Below are positions 7,591 to 14,506 of a stretch of 44,717 nucleotides of DNA, one piece after another (positions within the stretch are counted from its first letter, which is position 1; each line of letters begins with the position of its first letter). Position numbers and translations under genes: made by a program. The notes under the pieces are model-generated. The model did no database searches. It saw nothing but the letters and a program-made list of their open reading frames with translations, and had not been told where the DNA came from. Source of the stretch: 13-2-20CM-68-14 sp046723355 (GTDB taxonomy: Bacteria > Actinomycetota > Thermoleophilia > Gaiellales > Gaiellaceae); NCBI GenBank assembly GCA_046723355.1, contig JBKOUJ010000054.1:1-44717 (forward strand). The letters are read 5' to 3'.

Positions 7591-8517
7591 CACGTCGAGA
7601 CCACGAGGGCGGCCGGTCGGCTGCGGTCGTTCGCGCTCGCGCCGGTCTGGTTCCTCGGCCTGGCCGCGCTCGAGCTGTTTGCGCTCTGGGCGATCGTCGC
7701 CACGGGCGCGGCGGTGCGGCTGACCGACTCCGGCCTCGGCTGCCGACACTGGCCAGGCTGCGAGGCCGGCCATCCGCTTCCAGCGAAGGACTACCACGCG
7801 TACATCGAGTTCGGGAACCGCGTCGTTGGCGGCGTCACGATCCTGATCACGCTGCTCGTCGCGGTGACGGCGTTCTGGTCGCCGCTCCGCCGGCGGGGCA
7901 GGCAGCTGGCGGTCGCGCTCTTCCTCGGGACGCTGGCGCAGGCGCCGCTCGGGTACCTCGCCGTCAAGACCGACCTACGCTGGCCGGTCGTGGCGGCGCA
8001 CCTGCTGCTCTCGATGCTGCTGCTCGCCGGCGCGGTCGTGCTCGTCCTCGTCGCGTCCATGTGCGTCGTCGGCCGGGCCGAGCCGCTCGTCCCGCGCGAG
8101 CTGAGGATCTTCGGAACGTTCGTGGCGGTGACGGGCCTGGCGCTGCTTGTCAGTGGATCGCTGGCGACCGCGGCCGGCCCGCACTCGGGTGGCGGGACGG
8201 CGCAGGTTCACCGCCTTGCGCGCTTCGAGCCGGTCCTATACGCGCACGCCGGCGTCGTGGCGGTGTTCGGATGTTCGTTCTTGTTTCTGCTCGGCTATCT
8301 GGCCGCGCGCCGCGCGAGCGCGCCGCGGCTGTTCTGGGCAGCGCTCGCCGTCCTCGCCGTTCTGCTCGTGCAGGTCGGGCTGGGCGAGCTCCAGTACCGT
8401 CTTCAGCTGCCCTGGTACCTCGTGCTGCTCCACGTCGGGGTTGCCGCCACGGCCTGGGCCGGCATCGTGGCGCTCGCCTACGCGCTCTGGCGCCCGCCCA
8501 GTTGGATCGCCCGATGA
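7588..8517 (+). CDS. ctaA: Heme A synthase, CtaA/COX15 family
   Basis: Membrane enzyme that oxidises the C8 methyl of heme O to the formyl of heme A for aa3-type cytochrome oxidase. The 309-aa protein has about eight hydrophobic segments. After the first segment comes VRLTDSGLGCRHWPGC, with the paired cysteines of the extracellular loop, and then YIEFGNRVVGG, carrying the conserved Glu and a His-side heme site. Later segments contain VHRLARFEP, which provides another His. The GTG start has TACGCT 7 nt upstream and no ribosome site, suggesting a leaderless mRNA. No other oxidase or heme genes lie within the window. Confidence 0.9.
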   Translation: MHVETTRAAGRLRSFALAPVWFLGLAALELFALWAIVATGAAVRLTDSGLGCRHWPGCEAGHPLPAKDYHAYIEFGNRVVGGVTILITLLVAVTAFWSPLRRRGRQLAVALFLGTLAQAPLGYLAVKTDLRWPVVAAHLLLSMLLLAGAVVLVLVASMCVVGRAEPLVPRELRIFGTFVAVTGLALLVSGSLATAAGPHSGGGTAQVHRLARFEPVLYAHAGVVAVFGCSFLFLLGYLAARRASAPRLFWAALAVLAVLLVQVGLGELQYRLQLPWYLVLLHVGVAATAWAGIVALAYALWRPPSWIAR

Positions 8518-8518
8518 A

Positions 8519-8581
8519 CCGGGTTTAACGGTCGCGGCGGCAAAGCCGCCACGACCTTTCAGCGGCATCGCAAGCGACGCC
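8519..8581 (+). repeat. Repeat family B element after ctaA (copy 1)
   Basis: Starts CCGGGTTTAA, then a GC-rich hairpin with loop AAA, then CCTTTCAG and GGCATCGCAAGCGA. The same order of blocks appears on the minus strand at 14441-14506. The hairpin part (8530-8559) probably terminates ctaA. Confidence 0.65.
8530..8559 (+). terminator. Probable terminator after ctaA
   Basis: GGTCGCGGCGGC, loop AAA, then GCCGCC and CGACC with one internal mismatch, followed by TTT. The T-tract is short, so efficiency is uncertain. Confidence 0.6.
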
Positions 8582-8641
8582 TTGATGCGTTCTGGCGCCC
8601 CCCCGGCATGGCTCGCGAGCGGACGCGCGTAAACTCAAAAG

Positions 8642-9529
8642 ATGGAATCCGAGCTTCGCGTTTCTGCGCGGCCGGAGCTCACGCGTCCGGTGCTCGTCGC
8701 CGCGTTCCGAGGGTGGAACGACGGCGCCCAGGCCGCGTCCCTTGCTGCCGGTTACCTGGCGCGGCTCTGGGACGCGGAGCAGATCGCCGAGGTCGATCCC
8801 GAGGGCTTCTTCGATTTCCAGGCGACCCGGCCGCACGTGTCGCTCGTCGACGGCATCACCCGTCGGATCGACTGGCCGGAGACCGCCTTCTACCACGGGA
8901 AGCCGGCGGGGCTCGATCGCGACGTCGTGCTGCTGCTCGGGATCGAGCCGAACGTCCGCTGGCGCACGTTCACCGACCTCGTGGTCGGTCACGCGCAGGG
9001 GCTCGGCGTCGAGCTCGTCGTGACTCTCGGCGCCCTTCTGGCCGACGTTCCGCACACGCGGCCCTCGCCGGTGACCGGCAGCGCCTCTGATCCGGCCCTG
9101 GTCCAGGAGCTGGGGCTCTCGACGTCGCGCTACGAGGGGCCTACCGGGATCGTCGGTGTCCTCCACGACGCGTGTAACAAGGCCGGCATCCCGTCCGCGA
9201 GTCTCTGGGCCGCGGTGCCGCACTACGTCTCGCTGACGCCGAGCCCTCGTGCTGCGGCCGCGCTCTGCAACCGCCTCGGCGGGCTGATGGAGATCGAGAT
9301 CGATACCACCGAGCTCGACCGTGCGGCCGAGACCTACGAGGAGCAGGTCAGCCAGGCGGTTGCCAGCGACGAGGAGACGGCGGCTTACGTCGAGGAGCTC
9401 GAGCAGCGGGCCGACACGATGGAGGAGCAGGTCGATCTTCCGTCCGGCGACGCCCTCGCCGCCGAGCTGACGCGCTACCTACGCGAGCGAGAGGGCGAGA
9501 ACGGCGAGTCGGGGCCGCGGGACCAGTAA
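8642..9529 (+). CDS. PAC2-family protein
   Basis: Belongs to the PAC2 (proteasome assembly chaperone 2-like) family widespread in actinobacteria and archaea. Family features are the N-terminal RPVLVAAFRGWNDGAQAAS, a DYQ-like DFQATRP, RRIDWPE, LLLGIEPNVRWRTF and VVTLGALLADVPHTRP. The C-terminal quarter is acidic and helical (EEQVSQAVASDEETAAYVEE), as is common in the bacterial members. At 295 aa it has a typical length. The ATG lies 6 nt downstream of TAAACT and has no ribosome site, so the mRNA is probably leaderless. Its cellular role is not established in bacteria; a link to proteasome or protein quality control is by family name only. Confidence 0.88.
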   Translation: MESELRVSARPELTRPVLVAAFRGWNDGAQAASLAAGYLARLWDAEQIAEVDPEGFFDFQATRPHVSLVDGITRRIDWPETAFYHGKPAGLDRDVVLLLGIEPNVRWRTFTDLVVGHAQGLGVELVVTLGALLADVPHTRPSPVTGSASDPALVQELGLSTSRYEGPTGIVGVLHDACNKAGIPSASLWAAVPHYVSLTPSPRAAAALCNRLGGLMEIEIDTTELDRAAETYEEQVSQAVASDEETAAYVEELEQRADTMEEQVDLPSGDALAAELTRYLREREGENGESGPRDQ

Positions 9530-9533
9530 CGCG

Positions 9534-11153
9534 CTAGCCGAACGTAAAGGAGTAAACCGAAATCCCCGGCGTGAAGCGCAGCCGCAGCTGCGCGTCGAGC
9601 AGGTGCGGCGTACTCAGAACTGTGTAGAGGCGACTGATCCCCTTGACTGGAATCGTCCCGAGGTCATGCCCGTCGACGGAGACCCTCACCCGGCCGTGGC
9701 CGCCCACGACGAGGTAGACGTCCTTCGCGTGGAAATGCAGGCCTAGCTCGGCGCCGCGTGCCGCCGTCGTGTGCTCGGCACCGAGCTTCCAACGGCCTGA
9801 AAGCGCCCAGCCGTTCTGAGGCAGGTCCTTCGGAGCCTTGTACTCTGCGGTGCGACCCGGAACCGGGGTCGACCCCGCGTAGTCGGCCAGCCGGTGCTCG
9901 TAGCCGAGATAGGTCTCCGGCGTCGTCAGCTCGGTCGGAGTCATGTCGGCGAGCTCGGCGTGCGAACGGCCGGGCTCGCCGAGCAGCTGGCGGATCAGCC
10001 GCTCCGTGTTGTCGTACTCCCCCTCGCCGAAATGCTCATGCCGGATCCGACCCTCCCTGTCGATCAGGTACTCGGCCGGCCAGTACTCGTTGTTGTAGGC
10101 CTTCCAGGTCGCGTAGTGCGGGTCGAGCGCGACCGGCCAGGTGACGCCGAGCTGCTTCGTCGCCTCGTCGACGTTGTGCGGGACGGCCTCGAACGCGAAC
10201 TCCGGTGTGTGGACGCCGACGATCACGAGGCCGGCGCGCCGGTACTCCTTCCACCAGGCGCGCAGGTGCGGAAGCGTCCGCAGGCAGTTGATGCATGAGT
10301 AGGTCCAGAAGTCGACGAGCACGACCTTCCCGCGCAGCTCGCGCATCGTCAGCGGCTTCGAGTTAAACCAGTCGGTGATCCCTCGGAAGCCGGGCGCGGT
10401 GCCGGCGTCGGCGAGGTTGCCCTGCTCGCGGACGCAACGGTAACCGAGATGCTGGCGTGAGTAGCAGCTCTTCTCGGCCGCCTGGAAGAAGCCGGTGTAG
10501 TTGGGGATCTTCGTCTGCAGCGTCCGGTCGGCGTGGAAGACGATCGCGAGGCCCGAGGCGGCGACGAGGACTCCGAGGGCCACCCTGATCGTCTGCGCAT
10601 GCTCACGAAACGCGGGGAGACCGACCGCGGCGTGGGCGCGGTTGGCGATGACGAGCATCGGCAGGGCGACGCCCAGCGCGTAGGCGACCGTGATCGCGAC
10701 GGTCTTGAAGCCGACGCCGCCGATGCTTGCCGACTGTGCGGCGATGTAGCCCTGGATCACACCCCCGCATGGGACGAAGACGAGCCCGAGGCTGAGCCCG
10801 AGCAGGAAGCCGCCGCCGAGGTCTCCGGCGGGCCGCCGGCTCAGCCGCGACAGCGGGCGCTCGATCAGCACCGCGAACTGCGGAAAGATCAGCATGGCGG
10901 CGACGACGAAGAGCAGCCCGATCGCGATGTTCCGCAGCAGGTCCTGGGGAAGGCCGAGCGTCCGGAGCAGCCAGGCGAGCGCGAGCAGCGATGTCGTGAA
11001 CGCCACGACGATGCCCGCGACGATCGCGACGGGCCTGCGACGGCTACCCCCGCTCGCGCCGCCCGCGAACACGATCGGGAGCACGGGCAGCACGCAAGGG
11101 GAGATCGCGGTGACGACCCCTGCCAAAAAGGCGATCCCAACCAGAAGGACCAC
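9534..11153 (-). CDS. dipZ: DipZ-type cytochrome c biogenesis/thiol-disulfide protein (CcdA-thioredoxin fusion)
   Basis: Transfers reducing equivalents across the membrane to extracytoplasmic thiols. Residues 1-210 are a CcdA-like domain with six hydrophobic segments and the paired cysteines in ISPCVLPVLP (Cys20) and VFVPCGGVIQG. Residues about 260-400 form a thioredoxin domain with the CXXC in FWTYSCINCLRTLP. The last about 120 residues are a beta-rich domain (LGLHFHAKDVYLVVGGHGRV), as in mycobacterial DipZ. At 539 aa the three-domain architecture is complete. The gene starts 30 nt after the helicase stop on the same strand and may be co-transcribed. It converges on the PAC2 gene with a 4-nt gap. 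Confidence 0.92.
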   Translation of the reverse strand: MVLLVGIAFLAGVVTAISPCVLPVLPIVFAGGASGGSRRRPVAIVAGIVVAFTTSLLALAWLLRTLGLPQDLLRNIAIGLLFVVAAMLIFPQFAVLIERPLSRLSRRPAGDLGGGFLLGLSLGLVFVPCGGVIQGYIAAQSASIGGVGFKTVAITVAYALGVALPMLVIANRAHAAVGLPAFREHAQTIRVALGVLVAASGLAIVFHADRTLQTKIPNYTGFFQAAEKSCYSRQHLGYRCVREQGNLADAGTAPGFRGITDWFNSKPLTMRELRGKVVLVDFWTYSCINCLRTLPHLRAWWKEYRRAGLVIVGVHTPEFAFEAVPHNVDEATKQLGVTWPVALDPHYATWKAYNNEYWPAEYLIDREGRIRHEHFGEGEYDNTERLIRQLLGEPGRSHAELADMTPTELTTPETYLGYEHRLADYAGSTPVPGRTAEYKAPKDLPQNGWALSGRWKLGAEHTTAARGAELGLHFHAKDVYLVVGGHGRVRVSVDGHDLGTIPVKGISRLYTVLSTPHLLDAQLRLRFTPGISVYSFTFG

Positions 11154-11183
11154 GTTCCTATGGTCCTTCGTCGGGAGCCGGCG

Positions 11184-13685
11184 TTACGGTTCTGGCGCGG
11201 GCTCTGCGACCGGCGCGGGCGCGTCGGCCGGCGGTGGCCCGCCGTCCTGGGCGGCCGGAGGCTGCTCCTGCGGCTGGCCGTTCTGGCCCGGCTGCTGCTG
11301 GACCGCGGCCTGTGCCTTCTTCTTGCGGCGCCTCCGCCGTCGCCGCGAGCGGCCGCTCGGCTGCTTGGGGGCCGGCAGGTTGTCGGCGAGGGCGTGGGCG
11401 ACTTCCTGCAGCGTTCCGAGCTGGTCGCGCGCCGCGTCGATCAGCTGGTTCGCCCGCGGCGTGTAGCCCTCGGCAGAGGCGAGGAGAGCCACTCCGACCT
11501 CGAGCGGTTGCTCCCGGGCTGCATTGACGAGCTTCGCCGCGTTCTCCTCGTGCCGGTGCCCGCGTGAGTTGGCGAGCGCGCCGAGGAGCCGCTTCGCCTC
11601 CGGAAACTCCGCGCTCGCGCGCCTGTCCTGCACCTTGCGAGTCGCGCGCGCGAGCCGCCAGATCCAGCGCGAGAGGATCTGGTCCGGCGCGTCGGCCTTC
11701 CCTTCGCCGATCGCGCGAAGCAGGGTGCGGACGCCTTGAACGCGGTCCTTGTCCCAAGTCGGCGCCTGGGTCACCAGCGTCACGAGGTCGTCGAAGTCGG
11801 CGCGCTCGACGGTCATCGAGACGCGGTCGGCGAGCGCTGTCATTCGCAGGCGCCGGTTCGGGTTCTCCGCGGCACAGGTCGCGAGGAAGGTCTCGAGCGC
11901 ACCGCGCGAGGCGCCTCCTTCGGTGAACTTCTTCGCGAACTCGACTCGCTCGTCGTAGCGGACGTTGCGCCCCGCGATCGTCGCCCAGTAGCGCTGCTCG
12001 TCTTCGTCGAGGAAGCGCGGATCGACCCGTTGCCACTCACGGGTGATCACGCCGAGCCGGCGCTTGACGTCAGCGGTCACCGGGACGAGCCACGGCACCG
12101 GGGAGAGCTTCCGGCGTGAACGCCGCTGCTGGCGTCGGCGCGGCGCCGGCGTCACGCGGGCCCCTTCGCGGTAGAAGTCCGAGTCGAGCAGGCTGTGCAG
12201 GGAGACGACGCGCTCGTTGTGCGTCGCAGCCTTTGGGACGAAGTCGACGACGATCCCGGCCTCCTTGCGCGGGTGAATCCGCATGATCCGGCCGATCCGC
12301 TGCTGGTAGACGCGCTTGCTCGCGGTCGGCGCGAGATGCATGCAAACGGTCGCGCGCGGTGAATTCCAGCCCTCGGCGAGCAGCATCGCGTTGATGAGAA
12401 CGTCGATCTCGCCGCGCTCGTAGGCGGCGAGGATCTCGGCGAGCTTGACCGGCGGCGTCCGGCCACTGACCGCCTCCGCCTTCAGGCCTGCGGCCCGGAA
12501 CTCCTTCGCCAGGTTGTAGGCATGGTCGACTCCTGCCGCGTAGACGATCCCGGGCGTCGAATCAAACCGGTCGCGGTAAAGGCTCGCGGCCGCTTGGTTC
12601 AGCGCCTGGTGATCGAGTGCGGCGGCCAGGGCGCGCTCCTCGAAGTCGCCGCCCACGATCGGCACAGTGTGGATCGCCGCAGCCGGCGGCACGCGCAGCG
12701 AGCGCAGCGGAGCAATCAGGCCGCGGCGGGCGGCGTCACCGAGCGGCAGGTCGTCGACCGACGCGGGGAAGACGTCCGAGACCTGCTTTGCGATCAGCTG
12801 CTCGGTCGCGGTCATGCCGATGTAGATCGGGTTCGTGAAGCTGCGGATCGCCGTGCTCGTCTTCTCGCCGAGCGCCGTATGCGCCTCGTCCGCGATCACG
12901 AGGTGGTACGCGTCCGGCTCGAGGTCGCGCCAGTGACGCGCGAACCAGGCATAGGTCTGGATCGTCAGCGGGTTGTGACTAGGACCCGTAGCGGGCTTGC
13001 CGCGTTCGATGGCGTCGACGAGCCGGTCGCCGTACCCCTCCGTCGTCAGATCGCGGTTGAACTGCGAGACGAGCAGCCGGCGGTGCGTGAGGATCAGGAC
13101 GCCGAGCGTCCGCGCGGCCTCGACGAAGCCCGCCGCGGCGATCGTCTTGCCCGAAGCCGTCGGATGGCGGAACCGGAACCGGCGGACGGCGCCCGGATCC
13201 TCCTCGGGCGAGAGCGGCAGCTCGTCGGCGTCGCCCTCGGCCGCGGGCGTTTCCAGCTCCTCGTCCTCGTCCTCCTCGGCCTCGATGTACGCCCCATTGC
13301 CGTTCCCATTCGCGGGCTCCGGTTCCTCCTGGGCCGCCGCGATCAGCTCCGTGAGCATCCCGGCGAGCGCGTCGATCTGGTGGCGGCGCAGCTCCGTGCC
13401 GGAGGCGAGCCGCGGCGGGCGGTCGGTGAGCACGCGCTCGAGACCCAGCATCAGCGCGTATCGGCGCTTCCACTCATACGAAGGCGCCTCGAGGCCGACG
13501 TCCATCTCCGCGACCGCGTCGTCCAGCGCGAGTCGGCGCGCCGTCCCGGGCGCCAGCACGACCGCAGCGTCTTCGTCGGCCCGGAGAAATGGCTCTCCGG
13601 CCCAGTCTTGGGCGCCGGCGGCGGTCTCGCTGAGACCGTTTGCCGCCTCCGGCGCTAGCGTCGGCTGCTCAGTCGTTTCTTGCAT
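11184..13685 (-). CDS. Large SF2 DEAD/DEAH-box helicase with Arg-rich, Pro/Gln-rich tail
   Basis: 833-aa superfamily 2 helicase of the type III restriction-enzyme/XPB-like branch. After about 140 residues, including a Gly-Asn run and an acidic linker, come Walker A PTASGKTIAAAG, DEAH box VIADEAHTAL, motif III GMTATEQL, and in the second lobe AEGWNSPRATVCMHL and motif VI QQRIGRIMRIHP. A helical region of about 250 residues follows. It ends in a basic patch (GRSRRRRRRRKKK) and a tail rich in Pro, Gln and Ala. The tail resembles RNA-binding tails of RNA helicases or RNase E, so an RNA or DNA repair role is possible. No nuclease or methylase partner lies nearby. ATG 13685 follows a hairpin by 4 nt. 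Confidence 0.85.
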   Translation of the reverse strand: MQETTEQPTLAPEAANGLSETAAGAQDWAGEPFLRADEDAAVVLAPGTARRLALDDAVAEMDVGLEAPSYEWKRRYALMLGLERVLTDRPPRLASGTELRRHQIDALAGMLTELIAAAQEEPEPANGNGNGAYIEAEEDEDEELETPAAEGDADELPLSPEEDPGAVRRFRFRHPTASGKTIAAAGFVEAARTLGVLILTHRRLLVSQFNRDLTTEGYGDRLVDAIERGKPATGPSHNPLTIQTYAWFARHWRDLEPDAYHLVIADEAHTALGEKTSTAIRSFTNPIYIGMTATEQLIAKQVSDVFPASVDDLPLGDAARRGLIAPLRSLRVPPAAAIHTVPIVGGDFEERALAAALDHQALNQAAASLYRDRFDSTPGIVYAAGVDHAYNLAKEFRAAGLKAEAVSGRTPPVKLAEILAAYERGEIDVLINAMLLAEGWNSPRATVCMHLAPTASKRVYQQRIGRIMRIHPRKEAGIVVDFVPKAATHNERVVSLHSLLDSDFYREGARVTPAPRRRQQRRSRRKLSPVPWLVPVTADVKRRLGVITREWQRVDPRFLDEDEQRYWATIAGRNVRYDERVEFAKKFTEGGASRGALETFLATCAAENPNRRLRMTALADRVSMTVERADFDDLVTLVTQAPTWDKDRVQGVRTLLRAIGEGKADAPDQILSRWIWRLARATRKVQDRRASAEFPEAKRLLGALANSRGHRHEENAAKLVNAAREQPLEVGVALLASAEGYTPRANQLIDAARDQLGTLQEVAHALADNLPAPKQPSGRSRRRRRRRKKKAQAAVQQQPGQNGQPQEQPPAAQDGGPPPADAPAPVAEPAPEP

Positions 13686-13689
13686 CGAC

Positions 13690-13710
13690 GCAGCACGTTT
13701 CCCGTGCTGC
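13690..13710. promoter_or_regulatory. Perfect 8-bp inverted repeat just upstream of the helicase start
   Basis: GCAGCACG, 5-nt loop, CGTGCTGC. On the helicase mRNA the stem would end 4 nt before the AUG, covering where a ribosome site should be. It may be an operator or a translation-control hairpin. Confidence 0.45.
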
Positions 13711-13803
13711 AACCTCGTAATGGGAAGCGAGCCCGCATGGAAACCCCTGGCGAGCGTCGCTGCACGCAGCATACCCCATCGAGCGGCTTGTAAGCCAGCT
13801 GGA

Positions 13804-14406
13804 CTAAATCGGCGTGCCCGTTCCGCCCAGTCCGCCGAAGACGGCGAACGGGTTCTGGGGCAGCGTTTCGTAGACGAGCTCGCCGCTCGCCTCGGCCTCC
13901 CCGTGGAGCCGCTTGGCGAGGTCGTGCGCCTCCTCTTCGGACGAAGCGCCGACAAGCACGTAGGTGTGCCGGCGGAGGACGCCGTAACCCTCGTCCTGGA
14001 GCCGGCGGGCCAACTCTTCGGCGTCGTGCGGCGAACTCGCCTCGATTCGTACCTCCCAGGGCGCGTGCCCATGCTCGAGGACCTCCTGCTCCGGCTCGAA
14101 CTCCTCGGGCGGCTCGTCGTCCCAGCGGTCTTCCTCTGCGAGCCAGTGCTCGATCGCTCCGATCCCTGCCTCGGCGCCGGCTTCGCGCAGTTCCGCATCG
14201 ACGATCGAACGGGCGGTCTCGGCCTCGGCCCGCGAGCCGGCGTAGACGAAGATCGTGTCGTCGTCGCGCGAGACGGCGAGGCGCCGTCCCTTCAGCTCCT
14301 CGGCCAGCTCGCGGGCCTCCGAGCCCAGGTCGAGGCCGAGCCGATCGAGCAGGCCCTCGGCATGCTCTTCGGCGACGTCGATCCGGATGCGCCAGTCGTC
14401 TCTCAC
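13804..14406 (-). CDS. Hypothetical protein with two tandem copies of an alpha/beta domain
   Basis: 200-aa acidic cytoplasmic protein, no signal peptide or membrane segment. Each half has the same order: W-x-(V/I)-R-I (WRIRIDV at residue 5, WEVRIEA near 118), a helix with (E/A)ARELAEELKG or DAEELARRLQD, a strand-turn with R-R-L/H, then (F/Y)V-Y/L-V-(A/G)-(G/A)-S and a closing helix (SRAEAETARSIVDAEL or SSEEEAHDLAKRLHGE). The plan is reminiscent of paired SPOR-like or ferredoxin-like modules. The end is Gly/Pro rich. It lies 118 nt upstream of the helicase on the same strand. Function unknown; I do not recognise the family. Confidence 0.75.
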   Translation of the reverse strand: MRDDWRIRIDVAEEHAEGLLDRLGLDLGSEARELAEELKGRRLAVSRDDDTIFVYAGSRAEAETARSIVDAELREAGAEAGIGAIEHWLAEEDRWDDEPPEEFEPEQEVLEHGHAPWEVRIEASSPHDAEELARRLQDEGYGVLRRHTYVLVGASSEEEAHDLAKRLHGEAEASGELVYETLPQNPFAVFGGLGGTGTPI

Positions 14407-14440
14407 GAAGCCATTCTCTCCGACATGCCGCTTTGATCGT

Positions 14441-14506
14441 CGGCTTCGCTTGCGATGCCGACCTGAAAGGCCGCGCCGACCTGCGCGGCGCGGCCCTTAA
14501 ACCCGG
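14441..14506 (-). repeat. Repeat family B element after fadB (copy 2)
   Basis: On the minus strand it reads CCGGGTTTAA (its TAA is the fadB stop), a GC-rich hairpin, CCTTTCAG, and GGCATCGCAAGCGA. The blocks and order match 8519-8581, while the hairpin stem sequence differs. The shared elements outside the stem argue for one repeat family, not chance terminators. Confidence 0.65.
14469..14495 (-). terminator. Probable terminator after fadB
   Basis: 10-bp perfect stem GGCCGCGCCG / CGGCGCGGCC with a 7-nt loop, followed on the minus strand by TTTC, directly after the fadB stop codon. Confidence 0.7.

Noticed and set aside
6717..8528. 603-codon open frame on the plus strand across the methyltransferase and ctaA
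   Set aside because: Antisense to the methyltransferase and out of frame with ctaA; Arg/Ala-rich translation with no motifs, an effect of high GC.
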